A stretch of 64,000 bases of DNA from positions 1 to 64,000 of the forward strand of contig CAKSFR010000015.1 in the NCBI GenBank assembly GCA_934454635.1, read 5' to 3'. The notes below the pieces were generated by a model. That model made no database searches. It saw only the letters and a list, made by a program, of their open reading frames with translations, and was not told the origin of the DNA. The translations under genes and the position numbers were made by a program. Positions 34,603 to 43,254 of this stretch are shown in pieces (the first letter of the stretch is position 1; each line of letters starts with the position of its first letter). Source of the DNA: an uncultured Ruminiclostridium sp. (GTDB lineage: Bacteria > Bacillota > Clostridia > Oscillospirales > Ruminococcaceae).

Positions 34603-35487
34603 ATGGGTAAAATCGTAAGAGCGTTATCGGCGGACGGGAGCGTTCTCTGTTCCGCGATAAATTCTACAGATATTGTAAATGAAATATTCCGAATCCACAA
34701 GACCACGCCTGTTGCTTCGGCAGCGCTCGGGCGGCTCGCAACGGCGGGCAGCATTATGGGCGCGATGCTAAAGGACAAGGACGACCGCCTTACTCTGCGA
34801 ATGAACGGCGGGGGACCTGCGGGAAGCCTTGTTGTTGCGGCGGATTATATGGGAAACGTGAAATGCTACGCGGAAAATCCGCAGGTCGATCTGCCGCTTA
34901 AGCCGAACGGAAAGCTTGACGTTTCAGGCTACGTCGGAACAGACGGTTTTCTCGGCGTTATAAAGGATCTGGGGCTGAAAGAGCCTTACGCAACGCAGAC
35001 GCCTATCGTTTCGGGTGAAATTGCCGAGGACATAACGAGCTATTATGCGGTCAGCGAACAGATCCCGACCGTGTGCGCGCTTGGCGTTCTTGTAGACCGC
35101 GACTGGAGCATAAAAGCGGCGGGCGGATATCTTATCCAGCTTGTTCCGCCGATAAACGAGGGCGCAATAGACATAATCGAGAAAAATATCGAGCGTATGC
35201 AGAGCGTTACGGCGATGATCGAATCGGGACTTTCAAGCGAAGAGATCGCGCTTATGGGGCTTGAAGGGCTGAACGGAGATATTCTGGACAGTTGGGAAGC
35301 GGCTTATCACTGCGGGTGCAGCCGCGAACGCACGGAGCAGATTTTGGTCAGCCTAGGCGCGGACGAGCTTGAAAAGCTTGCCGCCGAGCAGGAAAGTACA
35401 GAGGTTTGCTGTCATTTCTGCGACAAGAAATACAGCTTTACCTCCGACGAGATCATGAAGCTGCGCGAACAGGCAATGAAAAAGTAA
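34603..35487 (+). CDS. hslO: Hsp33 redox-regulated chaperone
   Basis: A 294-residue holdase activated by oxidation. The catalytically important zinc cysteines are in YHCGCSRERTEQIL and VCCHFCDKKY, the CxC and CxxC pair. The N-terminal fold (AAIGRLATAG-like, here AALGRLATAGSIMG, then GDGPAG-like NGGGPAGSLVV) is typical. Oxidation unfolds the zinc site and exposes the client surface. It is the last gene of a three-gene plus-strand unit and is followed by a terminator. Confidence 0.95.
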   Translation: MGKIVRALSADGSVLCSAINSTDIVNEIFRIHKTTPVASAALGRLATAGSIMGAMLKDKDDRLTLRMNGGGPAGSLVVAADYMGNVKCYAENPQVDLPLKPNGKLDVSGYVGTDGFLGVIKDLGLKEPYATQTPIVSGEIAEDITSYYAVSEQIPTVCALGVLVDRDWSIKAAGGYLIQLVPPINEGAIDIIEKNIERMQSVTAMIESGLSSEEIALMGLEGLNGDILDSWEAAYHCGCSRERTEQILVSLGADELEKLAAEQESTEVCCHFCDKKYSFTSDEIMKLREQAMKK

Positions 35488-35493
35488 AAAAAG

Positions 35494-35530
35494 AAAAGTG
35501 CAGGGCAAAACGCTCTGCACTTTTTATTAT
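35494..35530. terminator. Terminator after hslO, probably bidirectional
   Basis: AAAAGTGCAG (35494-35503) pairs with CTGCACTTTT (35515-35524), with T-rich sequence on both strands; it overlaps the end of the convergent HMA gene. Confidence 0.8.
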
Positions 35531-35790
35531 TTGCTGAACAGCTTTGAGAAAAAGCCCTGTTTTTCGGCTTCGTCTGCGGACGTCACCGAAACTACCGTAT
35601 AACCCGTTGGGTCGAGAACCTCGCGGAGCTTGCTTTCGGGGATTTCTTTTTCTGAAATGATAACGGCTTCGCCCTTGCTGTGCGACGAGGTCACCTTCTT
35701 TACGTTAAACGCGCTTCGTATCACGTCATTGACGTGGCTTTCGCACATTCCGCACATCATTCCGTCGATCTTTACTGTCGTTTTTTTCAT
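35527..35790 (-). CDS. Heavy-metal-associated (HMA) domain protein, copper-chaperone-like
   Basis: An 87-residue protein with one HMA fold and the metal-binding motif MMCGMC near residue 10, then a basic C-terminal tail. HMA proteins carry Cu(I) to P-type ATPases; no such ATPase lies in the window. The start is ATG 35790 with GAGGTGA upstream; the longer frame (to 35823) is less likely. Confidence 0.83.
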   Translation of the reverse strand: MKKTTVKIDGMMCGMCESHVNDVIRSAFNVKKVTSSHSKGEAVIISEKEIPESKLREVLDPTGYTVVSVTSADEAEKQGFFSKLFSK

Positions 35791-35894
35791 TTTGTTCACC
35801 TCGGAAAGTACACATTTATACATTTTTTCAATTCGGGTTAGTTTCTGCTAACCAAGTGTATTATATCACTTTCCTCAGCGGTTGTCAACAAAAT

Positions 35895-36863
35895 TCACTG
35901 CATTTTCTTCAGTATTTCGACCTCTTTTGCGAACTCTCCGAGAACCCAACCGTACATACCCGAATCCTCATATTCGCGGTAGCCGCGCTCAACGACCATT
36001 CCCAAGCGCTGCCAGATACGGTATATCTGAATGCGGATCTTTTCTTCGTAAGTGAAGTCGGTTTTCCCGCAGCCTTTCAGAAAATACGGATCGGGCGCGT
36101 CGCCGAAATCGTGAAAATCGTGGCTCATCAGCGGGTCGCCGTAAAGCACCGCCGCATAATCCACAAGCCCCGTAAACCCGCCGTTTTCAACCATTACGTT
36201 CCCGTTCCATGTGTCGGTGTGGATAAAGCGGGGCGATTGTGCGCCGTTAAGCTCTTTTTCGCGGCGGCTGATAAGCGCAAGCAAATCCTCGTCGGAAATT
36301 CCCGGAATCTCTATGTTCCTTTCGCGCGCGTCGAGGAGAAGCCATTCAAAAAGCATATAGACAAACTCTGCGTTGGTTTTCCGCGAGCTTTCGGGAATCA
36401 GCGGAATGCCGAAGCACGGCGCTTCTATCTCGTATATTCTGCGCGTTATTTCGCCGATCTGTTCTTTTATGCGGTGATACTGCGCTTCGGTAACGCCCTC
36501 CGTGAGATTCAGCGGCTTTCCGCGAAGATATGACATGAAAAAGTACGGCACTTCGCAAATATCGCGGCTGTCATCATAGAACAAAAGCTGCGGCATAGGA
36601 ATATCAAGCGCTTCGTTCAGCTTTTTCATTATCGCAGCTTCGGCAGGAACGTACATTTTCTCATGACGCATTACCTTTACGCCGCTTTCACTCGCAACCT
36701 TCAGCACTTTCTTTTCGCCGTTCGCTTCGATAAGATACACCGCGCTGCAAAGTCCGCCCGAAAGCTCCTTTGCGGAAAAATTTTCCGCCGATTTTCCGAA
36801 AGCCTTTTCGGTCATTTTGCGGAGCGTGCCATCTGAAATATGATTTTTTGTAATTGCTTCCAT
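35895..36863 (-). CDS. Aminoglycoside phosphotransferase-family kinase
   Basis: A 322-residue APH-fold kinase. The catalytic loop is FIHTDTWNGNVMV and the metal-binding aspartate lies in GLVDYAAVLYGDP. The N-lobe has the ATP lysine in KKVLKVASE. It follows galT by 33 bp, and no galactokinase gene is present. It may therefore phosphorylate a sugar at C1, as the APH-family NahK does, or be a resistance or hydroxylysine-type kinase. The antibiotic role is not supported by context. Confidence 0.78.
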   Translation of the reverse strand: MEAITKNHISDGTLRKMTEKAFGKSAENFSAKELSGGLCSAVYLIEANGEKKVLKVASESGVKVMRHEKMYVPAEAAIMKKLNEALDIPMPQLLFYDDSRDICEVPYFFMSYLRGKPLNLTEGVTEAQYHRIKEQIGEITRRIYEIEAPCFGIPLIPESSRKTNAEFVYMLFEWLLLDARERNIEIPGISDEDLLALISRREKELNGAQSPRFIHTDTWNGNVMVENGGFTGLVDYAAVLYGDPLMSHDFHDFGDAPDPYFLKGCGKTDFTYEEKIRIQIYRIWQRLGMVVERGYREYEDSGMYGWVLGEFAKEVEILKKMQ

Positions 36864-36896
36864 TCTAATCTCTCCCTTATATGTATATGCCGCAGA

Positions 36897-38393
36897 TTAT
36901 TTCAAGCTGTCCGTAAATCTCAGGAAAGCGGCTTTTCCCTCGGGCGTGCGCTTATAAACGCCCGCATCGCAGAGGACCTGTTCAAAAACCTTTCCGACTT
37001 CCCCGCGAATTATTTCGTGAACATTTTCGGCGGTGATAGTTCTTCCTGCGGAAAACTCCTCCGCCCAGTCCGCGTGCTGAGCGAGAATCGGGTCGCTGCG
37101 AACCGCGCCAACGCCCTTTTCAACAAGAACTTCAGCTAGCTTTGTCATTTCTCCCTGCAAACGCGCAGGCAGAACCGCAAGTCCCATTACCTCGATAAGC
37201 CCGATATTTTCCTTTTTTATGTGGTGAAGCTGTGCGTGCGGGTGAAAAACACCGAGCGGGTGTTCGGGCGTTGTTATATTGTTGCGGAGAACGAGGTCAC
37301 ATTCGTAAAGCCCGTCTTTTTTGCGCGCGATCGGGGTTATAGTGTTGTGCGGAACGCCGTCAGTCTGAGCGAATATTCCCGCCGCTTCGTCGGTATAGCC
37401 GCGCCATTTGCGGAGAATGAAGTCGCAGGCTGCGGAGAGCGCCTTTCTGTCCGCGCTGTTAAGACGGATAACCGACATCGGCCATTTTACTATGCCTGCG
37501 TTGACATTAGGGAAATTCGGCAGGGATATTTCTGTTTCGACCGGCGCTGTCGCCATTGCGAACGTGTAATTTCCGCCCTGAAAATGCTCGTGGGTAAGTA
37601 TCGAGCCGCCAACGATCGGCAGGTCTGCATTTGAACCGACAAAATAGTGCGGAAGCCATTCGATTATATCAAACAGCTTTTCAAAAACGCTCGCGTCAAT
37701 TTTCATTGGAACGTGTTTTTCGTTGAACACAATGCAGTGCTCGTTGTAATAGCCGTAAGGCGAGTACTGGAACTGCCACTTCTCACCCTGAATATCGAGC
37801 GGTATCGGGCGAAGGTTCTGACGCGCGGGGTGAGTCTTGTGACCCGGAAAGCCTGCGTTTTCGGGACAGAGCTGACACTTAGGATAAGCCGCAGCTTTCT
37901 GAGTGAGCGCGGCGGCAATATCGCGCGGGTCTTTTTCGGGCTTCGAGCGGTTGATAGTAATGTCCAGCTGACCGTATTCCGAATCGTACTTCCACTTTAC
38001 ATCGCGCGCGATACGTCCCGCACGGACATAATTCACCTTTTGGCTGTAATCGAAATACCAATCGGAAGCCGCTTTGGGTGAATTTGCATACAGCCCCCTA
38101 AATTTGCGGATCACTTCATGCGGCAGCGCGGTCAGAATACCCATGAGCTTTGTGTCGAACAGGTCGCGCGAACCTGCCGTATCCTCGATAACGCCGTTTT
38201 CGCAGGCATATTTCACGAGAGGCGCAAGAATATCGTCAACACTGTCGGCTTCGGCGTAGCTTTCCTCCGACCAGTCGTGCAGGTCAAGCGCTTCAAGCAG
38301 CTGATTGCGAATGACAAACTCATCATCACGCTCAATAAGGTTATTTTTAACTGCATAGTCGATAAGCCGCTGTATATCGCCGTAAATTTTCAT
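36897..38393 (-). CDS. galT: UDP-glucose--hexose-1-phosphate uridylyltransferase (GalT class 2)
   Basis: Exchanges UMP between UDP-glucose and galactose-1-phosphate in the Leloir pathway. The 498 residues match the Firmicutes-type GalT (for example B. subtilis GalT), with the N-terminal IYGDIQRLIDYAVKN, an HEHFQGG segment carrying the conserved histidines, and the C-terminal HPHAQLHHIKKENIGLIEVMG. It has a consensus promoter and an adjacent palindromic operator-like site. Confidence 0.93.
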   Translation of the reverse strand: MKIYGDIQRLIDYAVKNNLIERDDEFVIRNQLLEALDLHDWSEESYAEADSVDDILAPLVKYACENGVIEDTAGSRDLFDTKLMGILTALPHEVIRKFRGLYANSPKAASDWYFDYSQKVNYVRAGRIARDVKWKYDSEYGQLDITINRSKPEKDPRDIAAALTQKAAAYPKCQLCPENAGFPGHKTHPARQNLRPIPLDIQGEKWQFQYSPYGYYNEHCIVFNEKHVPMKIDASVFEKLFDIIEWLPHYFVGSNADLPIVGGSILTHEHFQGGNYTFAMATAPVETEISLPNFPNVNAGIVKWPMSVIRLNSADRKALSAACDFILRKWRGYTDEAAGIFAQTDGVPHNTITPIARKKDGLYECDLVLRNNITTPEHPLGVFHPHAQLHHIKKENIGLIEVMGLAVLPARLQGEMTKLAEVLVEKGVGAVRSDPILAQHADWAEEFSAGRTITAENVHEIIRGEVGKVFEQVLCDAGVYKRTPEGKAAFLRFTDSLK

Positions 38394-38415
38394 GGTGATA
38401 CCCCTTTCATTGCAT

Positions 38416-38431
38416 TGTAATAACGATTACA
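38416..38431. promoter_or_regulatory. Operator-like palindrome at galT
   Basis: TGTAATAACGATTACA has 6-bp inverted arms around AACG and lies over the predicted galT start site. Read on the minus strand it contains GTAATCGTT, the same 9-nt core as the xylB site at 20814-20827. Confidence 0.5.
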
Positions 38432-38459
38432 TTATAGCACTTATGTTGGGAAAATGCAA
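38431..38459 (-). promoter_or_regulatory. Sigma-A promoter of galT
   Basis: Minus-strand TTGCAT (38454-38459), 17 bp, TATAAT (38431-38436). Confidence 0.75.
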
Positions 38460-38529
38460 GGGGGAGTATAATTTATTGTGTGTAATGTTGTTCCCGTCAA
38501 GCAAAATTGTAACACCTTCCCCAAAAAGA

Positions 38530-39419
38530 TCAAGTCAAGCGTTTCTGCCAAGGGGTAAGACCGTTGTTAAAAGAGTGAGGTCTGACGGAATTGTACCAAA
38601 GCAGAACGTAATCCTCAATGTCGGAGAACAATTTGTCCTCGCAACTGTATGAATGGTGATAAATAAGCTCACTCTTCAACGTGTTGAAGTAACGCTCCAT
38701 CGGAGCGTTGTCATAAGGGCAACCGGCACGGCTCATGCTCTGAGTTACATTGTGAGCTGAACAATAATCCGCGAACTCCTTCGAGGTATATTGCGAGCCC
38801 CGGTCGCTGTGCAGAATAACGCCGTTTTTCAGCACCCATGGGTGCTGAGTTATTGCTTTAGAAAGCGTTTGCACAGCCAGTTCAGCCGTAATATTCCTGC
38901 CGCTGACGCTTGCAAACACGCTTCTGTCATAAAGGTCTATGATGGTACAGTTATAGCGCATACTCCCGTTGGTAAGGGGTATGTAAGTAAAATCGGTACA
39001 CCAGAACTTGTCCGGATAATCAACCGTAAACTGCCGTTTGAGGAGATTGTCGAACGCCTTATGAGCAGCCCCTTTCCGGTACCCGGGCTTATGCCTTCGA
39101 GTCACAGAAAACAATCGGAGTTCCGCGTTCATGTACTTGTGACACGTCGTTGCGCTGATGCTGATTCCCTTACTTTTCAGAAGAGCTGTCATTAGCCTGT
39201 AACCGGGAATTCCTTTCCGCTCATGGTAGGTTTCGGTTATGTCGGAAATGATCTTCGCCTTGTCCCGACGATACCCCGCTTTTTTTGTCTTTCAGATGAT
39301 TGTAGTAGGCGTTAGGAAATATTCCCAACCGCTTCAACAGCCATCTTAAGCCAAATATTTTCTTGTTTTCGTCAATAAATCGATATGCTGCTAATCGATC
39401 TCCTTCGCAAAGAATGCTG
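38530..39419 (-). pseudogene. IS3-family OrfB transposase, frameshifted
   Basis: The DDE integrase core is intact in 38530-39192: CTDFTY (first D), HSDRGSQYT (second D) and PMERYFNTLKSE (E). The N-terminal part lies in another frame (AAYRFIDENKKIFGLRWLLKR), ending at a 7-base A-run on the minus strand (39280-39286). Removing one A joins the two into a normal IS150-type OrfB. So the gene has a +1 insertion and cannot make full-length protein unless there is frameshifting at the run. Confidence 0.8.
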
Positions 39420-39672
39420 CCGCTTCCTTAGAAACTCGTTTTCCTTTTTGGCTTCCTCAAGCTCCTTTCGAAGCCTGAGATTCTCTTTCATGAGGTCGTA
39501 TTCTTCCTTTGCAGCAGGATCTTTTGTGCATTCTTCGCGATATTTCTTCAGCCGGTACCCGATCCCGTTCTCGGAAACGTGGTACTCCTCAGACAGACTT
39601 TTTATCGTCCGTCCCTCTTCCGGGTGCATCCGCACTATCCTTTTTCTTGAATTCTTCATCGTAATTTGCCAT
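39391..39672 (-). pseudogene. IS3-family OrfA, frameshifted twice
   Basis: The true start is ATG 39672, with GGAGGG at ideal spacing and MANYDEEFK, the typical opening. The frame is lost at a 5-base A-run (39641-39645); with one A fewer it continues RIVRMHPEEGRTIKSL with the helix-turn-helix. Near 39421-39428 one base seems to be missing, after which a frame ending AAAFFAKEID appears, the usual OrfA C-terminus. The ORF visible at 39372-39659 is an accidental mixture of these frames. Confidence 0.7.
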
Positions 39673-39734
39673 TGCTTTTCCCTCCTACTACTATAATAAA
39701 TCTAGACGTTAAATCCTTGACAAGCCAGCCATGG

Positions 39735-39764
39735 TTTACACGTACTTGTTACATAAGCTATAAT
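39735..39764 (+). promoter_or_regulatory. Sigma-A promoter in the IS110 left end
   Basis: TTTACA (39735-39740), 18 bp, TATAAT (39759-39764), with a predicted start at about 39771, the first base of the proposed guide RNA. Confidence 0.5.
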
Positions 39765-39770
39765 GAAAGC

Positions 39771-39937
39771 AGTGACTGGACTAACGATTCCTTTCTTGGG
39801 ACACCACGCCCATAACACAGACAGTTATCCATGCTTTCATTATGGCATTCGTTTTTGCAGGTAGAGCCAACCTCTGTGCGCTCGTATCACTCAGTAGACA
39901 GAATAGGTAATGAGTAAGGTGTGGATTTGCCGTCACT
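39771..39937 (+). ncRNA. Candidate IS110 bridge RNA
   Basis: About 167 nt, close to the 177 nt of the IS621 bridge RNA. AGTGAC (39771-39776) can pair with GTCACT (39932-39937) to close it. Inside, hand folding shows small hairpins: ATAAC/GTTAT (39812-39828), AGGT/ACCT (39859-39873) and TCTGT/ACAGA (39873-39902) around a 20-nt loop. A competing 12-nt perfect inverted repeat, ATAATGAAAGCA (39760-39771) with TGCTTTCATTAT (39832-39843), also exists. Family knowledge places the bridge RNA in this region; the exact limits and fold are inferred. Confidence 0.4.
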
Positions 39938-39965
39938 AAATCTATTTTATCAAGGAGAGATGTTT

Positions 39966-41161
39966 ATGAATGCCGTAGGTATTGACGTTTCCAAAGGCAA
40001 AAGCACTGTGGCTGTTATACAGCCTTTCGGAGTTGTCTTGGCTGAACCGTTTGATGTGTTTCATACAGACAGTGATCTCAAAAAGCTTTCTGACTTCATC
40101 AAATCACTGTCAGGTGAAACAAAGGTTGTCATGGAGTACACAGGCACAATTATGAACCAATCGCAAATGCACTCCACAACGAAGGTATATTTGTATCCGT
40201 AGTCAACCATTTGCTGATTGATGATTACGGCACAAACCGTGTCAGAAAGGTCAAAACCGACAAGAAGGATTCACTTAAAATAGCGTCATTTGCTATTGAT
40301 AAATGGCTTGACCTTCGTGAATATATACCTGCAAACGATATTCGTAAAACGCTTAAAATCCTCAACAGGCAGTATATTCAGTACAATAAAATTCTTGTTA
40401 TGCAGAAAAACAATCCTATCAGCCTGCTTGACTCTTGTTTCCCCAACGCCAACACGTTATTTACATCGCCTCGCAGAGAGTCTGACGGACACGAAAAATG
40501 GATTGATTTCGTGTTGAAATTTCCGCATATCAATTCTGTTTCAAAGCTATCTTTAACCTCATTTAAAAGCAAATATCAAAGCTGGTGCAGAAAGAATAAT
40601 TACAATTACAGCGAAAACCAAGCCGCTGAAATCCACGCATATTCCAAAACGCAGGTAAGCGTTTTACCCATGACGAATTCCATTATTAAAATCATTACAG
40701 AAGCCGCTTTATTGCTTAATTCCACTCTTGAAACACTATGCGCATTCCGCGATGAGATGGGCAGGCTTTCCTCAATACTTCCCGAATATGAAATTGTTAT
40801 GGAGCTTTACGGCGTAGGAAAAGTACTTGGCTCACAGTTAATTGCTGAAATCGGCGATGTCAGACATCTTGATAGCTCTAAATCCCTTGTCGCGTTAGCA
40901 GGCATTGACCCACCGCCTAACCAATCGGGAAAAGTTGACCAAAAATCGAGAAGCATTTCAAAACGCGGATCCCCCGCACTCCGCAAGACACTGTTTCAGA
41001 TCATGACAATTATTATTCAGAATAAGCCTGTTGACGACCCTGTTTATCAGTTCCTTGACAAGAAACGCTCAGAGGGCAAGCCTTACAGGGTTTACATGAT
41101 TGCCGCAGCTCACAAGTTTCTTCGAATTTATTATGCGCGGGTTATGGAAGCTGTAACTTAA
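39966..41161 (+). pseudogene. IS110-family transposase, single-base frameshift
   Basis: Start at ATG 39966 with AAGGAG 8 bp upstream. The N-terminal RuvC-like part begins VGIDVSKGKSTVAV (first D) and EYTGT (E). The frame breaks near 40150, where one base appears to be missing: the next frame reads YEPIANALHNEGIFVSVVNH, then continues intact to 41161 with KTDKKDSLKIA (two D) and the C-terminal ALAGIDPPPNQSG and SKRGSPALRKTL with the catalytic serine. A repaired gene would be about 399 residues, normal for the family. Confidence 0.8.
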
Positions 41162-41241
41162 CCTTTTTATCTGTATGTGCTTATTAGACTGCTTTAAAAA
41201 TTCCTTTTATTGCGGTCTTTTTGCCTTGTCAGTTTTTAGTC

Positions 41242-41264
41242 TGAAATTTTTTTAAAAAATTTCA
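41242..41264. other. Perfect A/T palindrome in the IS110 right flank
   Basis: TGAAATTTTTT and AAAAAATTTCA flank a single T. It could act as a terminator for the transposase transcript or mark the element's right end. Beyond this and the terminator at 41477, the 41162-41548 gap holds nothing recognisable. Confidence 0.45.
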
Positions 41265-41476
41265 TTTTACCTATTGACTTTTATTTGCAGATCTGTGGTT
41301 ATTATATCACTTTTTGGGAGCGCGTTACAGCTTTATTATAGTACATCAAACAAACTATGTAAATATAAAGAAGTCCATGCATAAATGGAATATAATAAAT
41401 GAGATAGTGCAGATAAAGACAAAACCGCATATGAAAGAACGAAAGAAGGTGTAGTATCAATGAAATGACAGCAGGA

Positions 41477-41517
41477 AAATTATACGAGAACAAACAGACT
41501 CGTATAATTTCTGTTTT
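41477..41517. terminator. Terminator at the end of the glycan locus
   Basis: AAATTATACGAG (41477-41488) pairs perfectly with CTCGTATAATTT (41499-41510); T-rich tracts on both strands. It closes the minus-strand cluster. Confidence 0.75.
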
Positions 41518-41548
41518 TATTCTTCAATAAATTGCTTTGCAAAAATGT

Positions 41549-42025
41549 TTAGGTGTTTTTCTTTTGTCGATATGCCCAAAATTTATTTATTACAAAATTA
41601 ATAGGGATATTTATTACAATATTTAAGATAGGTGCAATATCAATAGCAAGTTCATCATTATCTATAGCAACACCAAAATTATTTACTATCTCAGTTATTT
41701 TAGGAGTAAAACGAGCAATCTTCATGATATCTATCCACATTATCAACAACAAATTATTTAAAATAAGACCAGTAAAAGCATATGCCGCATATGTTTTCAG
41801 TAAAACTTTCCACCAAACCCTCTGCTTCTTGTCCGGTTCTTGCTTAAAAACAAATTTGTTCTGCCAAAAAAAAGCATTTAAGACACTTATAACAAATGCA
41901 ATTACGCTTGCAACAATATAATGAGCGCCCAACGCAACAGTTGCCATATAAACAATCTGAGAGATAAGGGTATTGGATAACCCCACTAACCCGAATTTTA
42001 TAAATTGCTTTAACGACTGCATCAA
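41549..42025 (-). CDS. GtrA-family membrane protein
   Basis: A 158-residue protein with four membrane segments and the opening FIKFGLVGLSNTLISQIVY, the GtrA signature. GtrA proteins are thought to flip undecaprenyl-phosphate-linked sugars outward. Position 236 bp after a GT2 gene of the polyprenol-phosphate type suggests a GtrB-GtrA pair. The gap between them holds no gene or clear signal. It is the last gene of the minus-strand glycan locus. Confidence 0.88.
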   Translation of the reverse strand: MMQSLKQFIKFGLVGLSNTLISQIVYMATVALGAHYIVASVIAFVISVLNAFFWQNKFVFKQEPDKKQRVWWKVLLKTYAAYAFTGLILNNLLLIMWIDIMKIARFTPKITEIVNNFGVAIDNDELAIDIAPILNIVINIPINFVINKFWAYRQKKNT

Positions 42026-42261
42026 CTATTCTCCCTATTAAAAATGATGTGTTTTTATTATAGCCTGTTTGAACCCCTTGGAAAGACCCAAGTTAAGAAT
42101 CTGTCATTCGCTGCTGTACTTTTGAGATTCCGAAATCAAGACAGGATTTCTCCTTGCAGTCTCACAATGCTCATCACCTTTTTAGAACTGAAGATTTTCG
42201 AACAGTTTCAATTTTCTTTCGTTAACAGCAACAATTCTTTTTGCTAACCAAATCATTTCTG

Positions 42262-43230
42262 TTATATTTGCTTTTCTTTGACAACCAGTTCTTCTCTTTC
42301 GTCAAAATTCAATCTACATTCTTCTATTACAAGCGGTCGCTTCATTATTCTTGAATTTATATTAAGTATATATTCGCCTAACAAGCCGATAAAGAACAAT
42401 TGTATTCCTCCAAGCACAAACATACCAATAAGCATAGGTGCGTCTCCCATTGCAAAACTATCCCAATGCAAAAGCTTCAATATCAAATATACAAATCCTA
42501 TAGCAATGCTTATAAAGGATATAAAAAAACCAATTATTGTTGCGATACGCATTCCTATTTTTGTATATGATGTGAAACTTAGCATAGCGGCATCATATAG
42601 ACTATACCAGTTGTTGCTTGTCTTGCCTGCACGTCGCTGCTGCTGCTCATAAGAAATATCCTTGCGTCTGAAACCCAATTCCGCTACTATTCCACGAAGG
42701 AATGGCATAGGGTCATCAAGTTCTCTAAGAACGTTGATAAATGATTTATCATAAAGCCCGAAGCCTGTAAAGTGCTCTATCTGTTCAACATTGGACATTT
42801 TCTTGATAAGCTTATAATAGCATGTGCGCAGAAATCTCATAATTGGATTTTCTCTGCTACTTGTTTTAATTGCAGAAACTATCTTGTAGCCCTGTTCCCA
42901 TTCGTGAATAAATTTAGGTATCATTTCTACAGGATCCTGAAAATCGGCACACATACAGATTGTACAATCGCCTGTGGTCTGGAGCATTCCATAAAAAGGT
43001 GAATTAAACTGGCCAAAATTTTTTGCATTAAAAATTGCCTTTATCTTATGATTTTTATTGCAAAGCATTTCCAGCTTTTCACGAGTGGAATCCTTTGAGT
43101 CATTATCAATGAACAGCAGTTCATAATCATACTGAGGGAGCTTTTCAAGCTCTGCGATTATAGACTCTGACAGAGGAACCACATTTTCTTCCTCATTGTA
43201 TGTGGGTACCATTACACTTATCTTTTTCAT
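42262..43230 (-). CDS. GT2 glycosyltransferase, polyprenyl-phosphate type (GtrB/DPM1-like)
   Basis: A 322-residue enzyme predicted to load a sugar onto undecaprenyl phosphate at the inner face. The GT-A part has VMVPTYNEEENV, LLFIDNDSKDSTRE and MCADFQDPVEMIPKF, with the metal-binding acidic motif. Two C-terminal membrane segments (about 231-255 and 265-290) are typical of GtrB-like proteins. The sugar is probably that made by the neighbouring CDP pathway; this is inferred from position. Confidence 0.9.
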   Translation of the reverse strand: MKKISVMVPTYNEEENVVPLSESIIAELEKLPQYDYELLFIDNDSKDSTREKLEMLCNKNHKIKAIFNAKNFGQFNSPFYGMLQTTGDCTICMCADFQDPVEMIPKFIHEWEQGYKIVSAIKTSSRENPIMRFLRTCYYKLIKKMSNVEQIEHFTGFGLYDKSFINVLRELDDPMPFLRGIVAELGFRRKDISYEQQQRRAGKTSNNWYSLYDAAMLSFTSYTKIGMRIATIIGFFISFISIAIGFVYLILKLLHWDSFAMGDAPMLIGMFVLGGIQLFFIGLLGEYILNINSRIMKRPLVIEECRLNFDEREELVVKEKQI

Positions 43231-43254
43231 TTCGTGACCGATCCTTTTTGGGGT

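Larger units (their letters stand above)
38495..39722 (-). mobile_element. Decayed IS3-family (IS150-group) insertion sequence
   Basis: About 1.23 kb, the usual length. Both ends carry GTCAAG-type inverted termini (38496 and near 39721), though the repeats are imperfect and no clear target duplication is visible. It encodes OrfA and OrfB, both with single-base indels relative to the expected frames, so the element is probably no longer active. It lies between galT and an IS110-family element. Confidence 0.7.
39723..41300 (+). mobile_element. IS110-family element (right end approximate)
   Basis: The transposase has the family's DEDD and serine motifs. The non-coding left region (39723-39965) and right region (41162 onward) match the IS110 layout, where ends lack inverted repeats and recombination is guided by an RNA. 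The right limit is a guess; a strong palindrome (41242-41264) and a TTGACT at 41274 fall within it. It abuts the IS3 element directly. Confidence 0.6.

Noticed and set aside
35895..36863. Aminoglycoside resistance gene
   Set aside because: The fold is right, but the context is galT and there is no other resistance gene; the family is very broad.
39372..39659. Intact 95-residue OrfA of the IS3 element
   Set aside because: The ribosome site belongs to ATG 39672, and typical OrfA ends appear only after correcting single-base shifts, so the visible ORF mixes frames.
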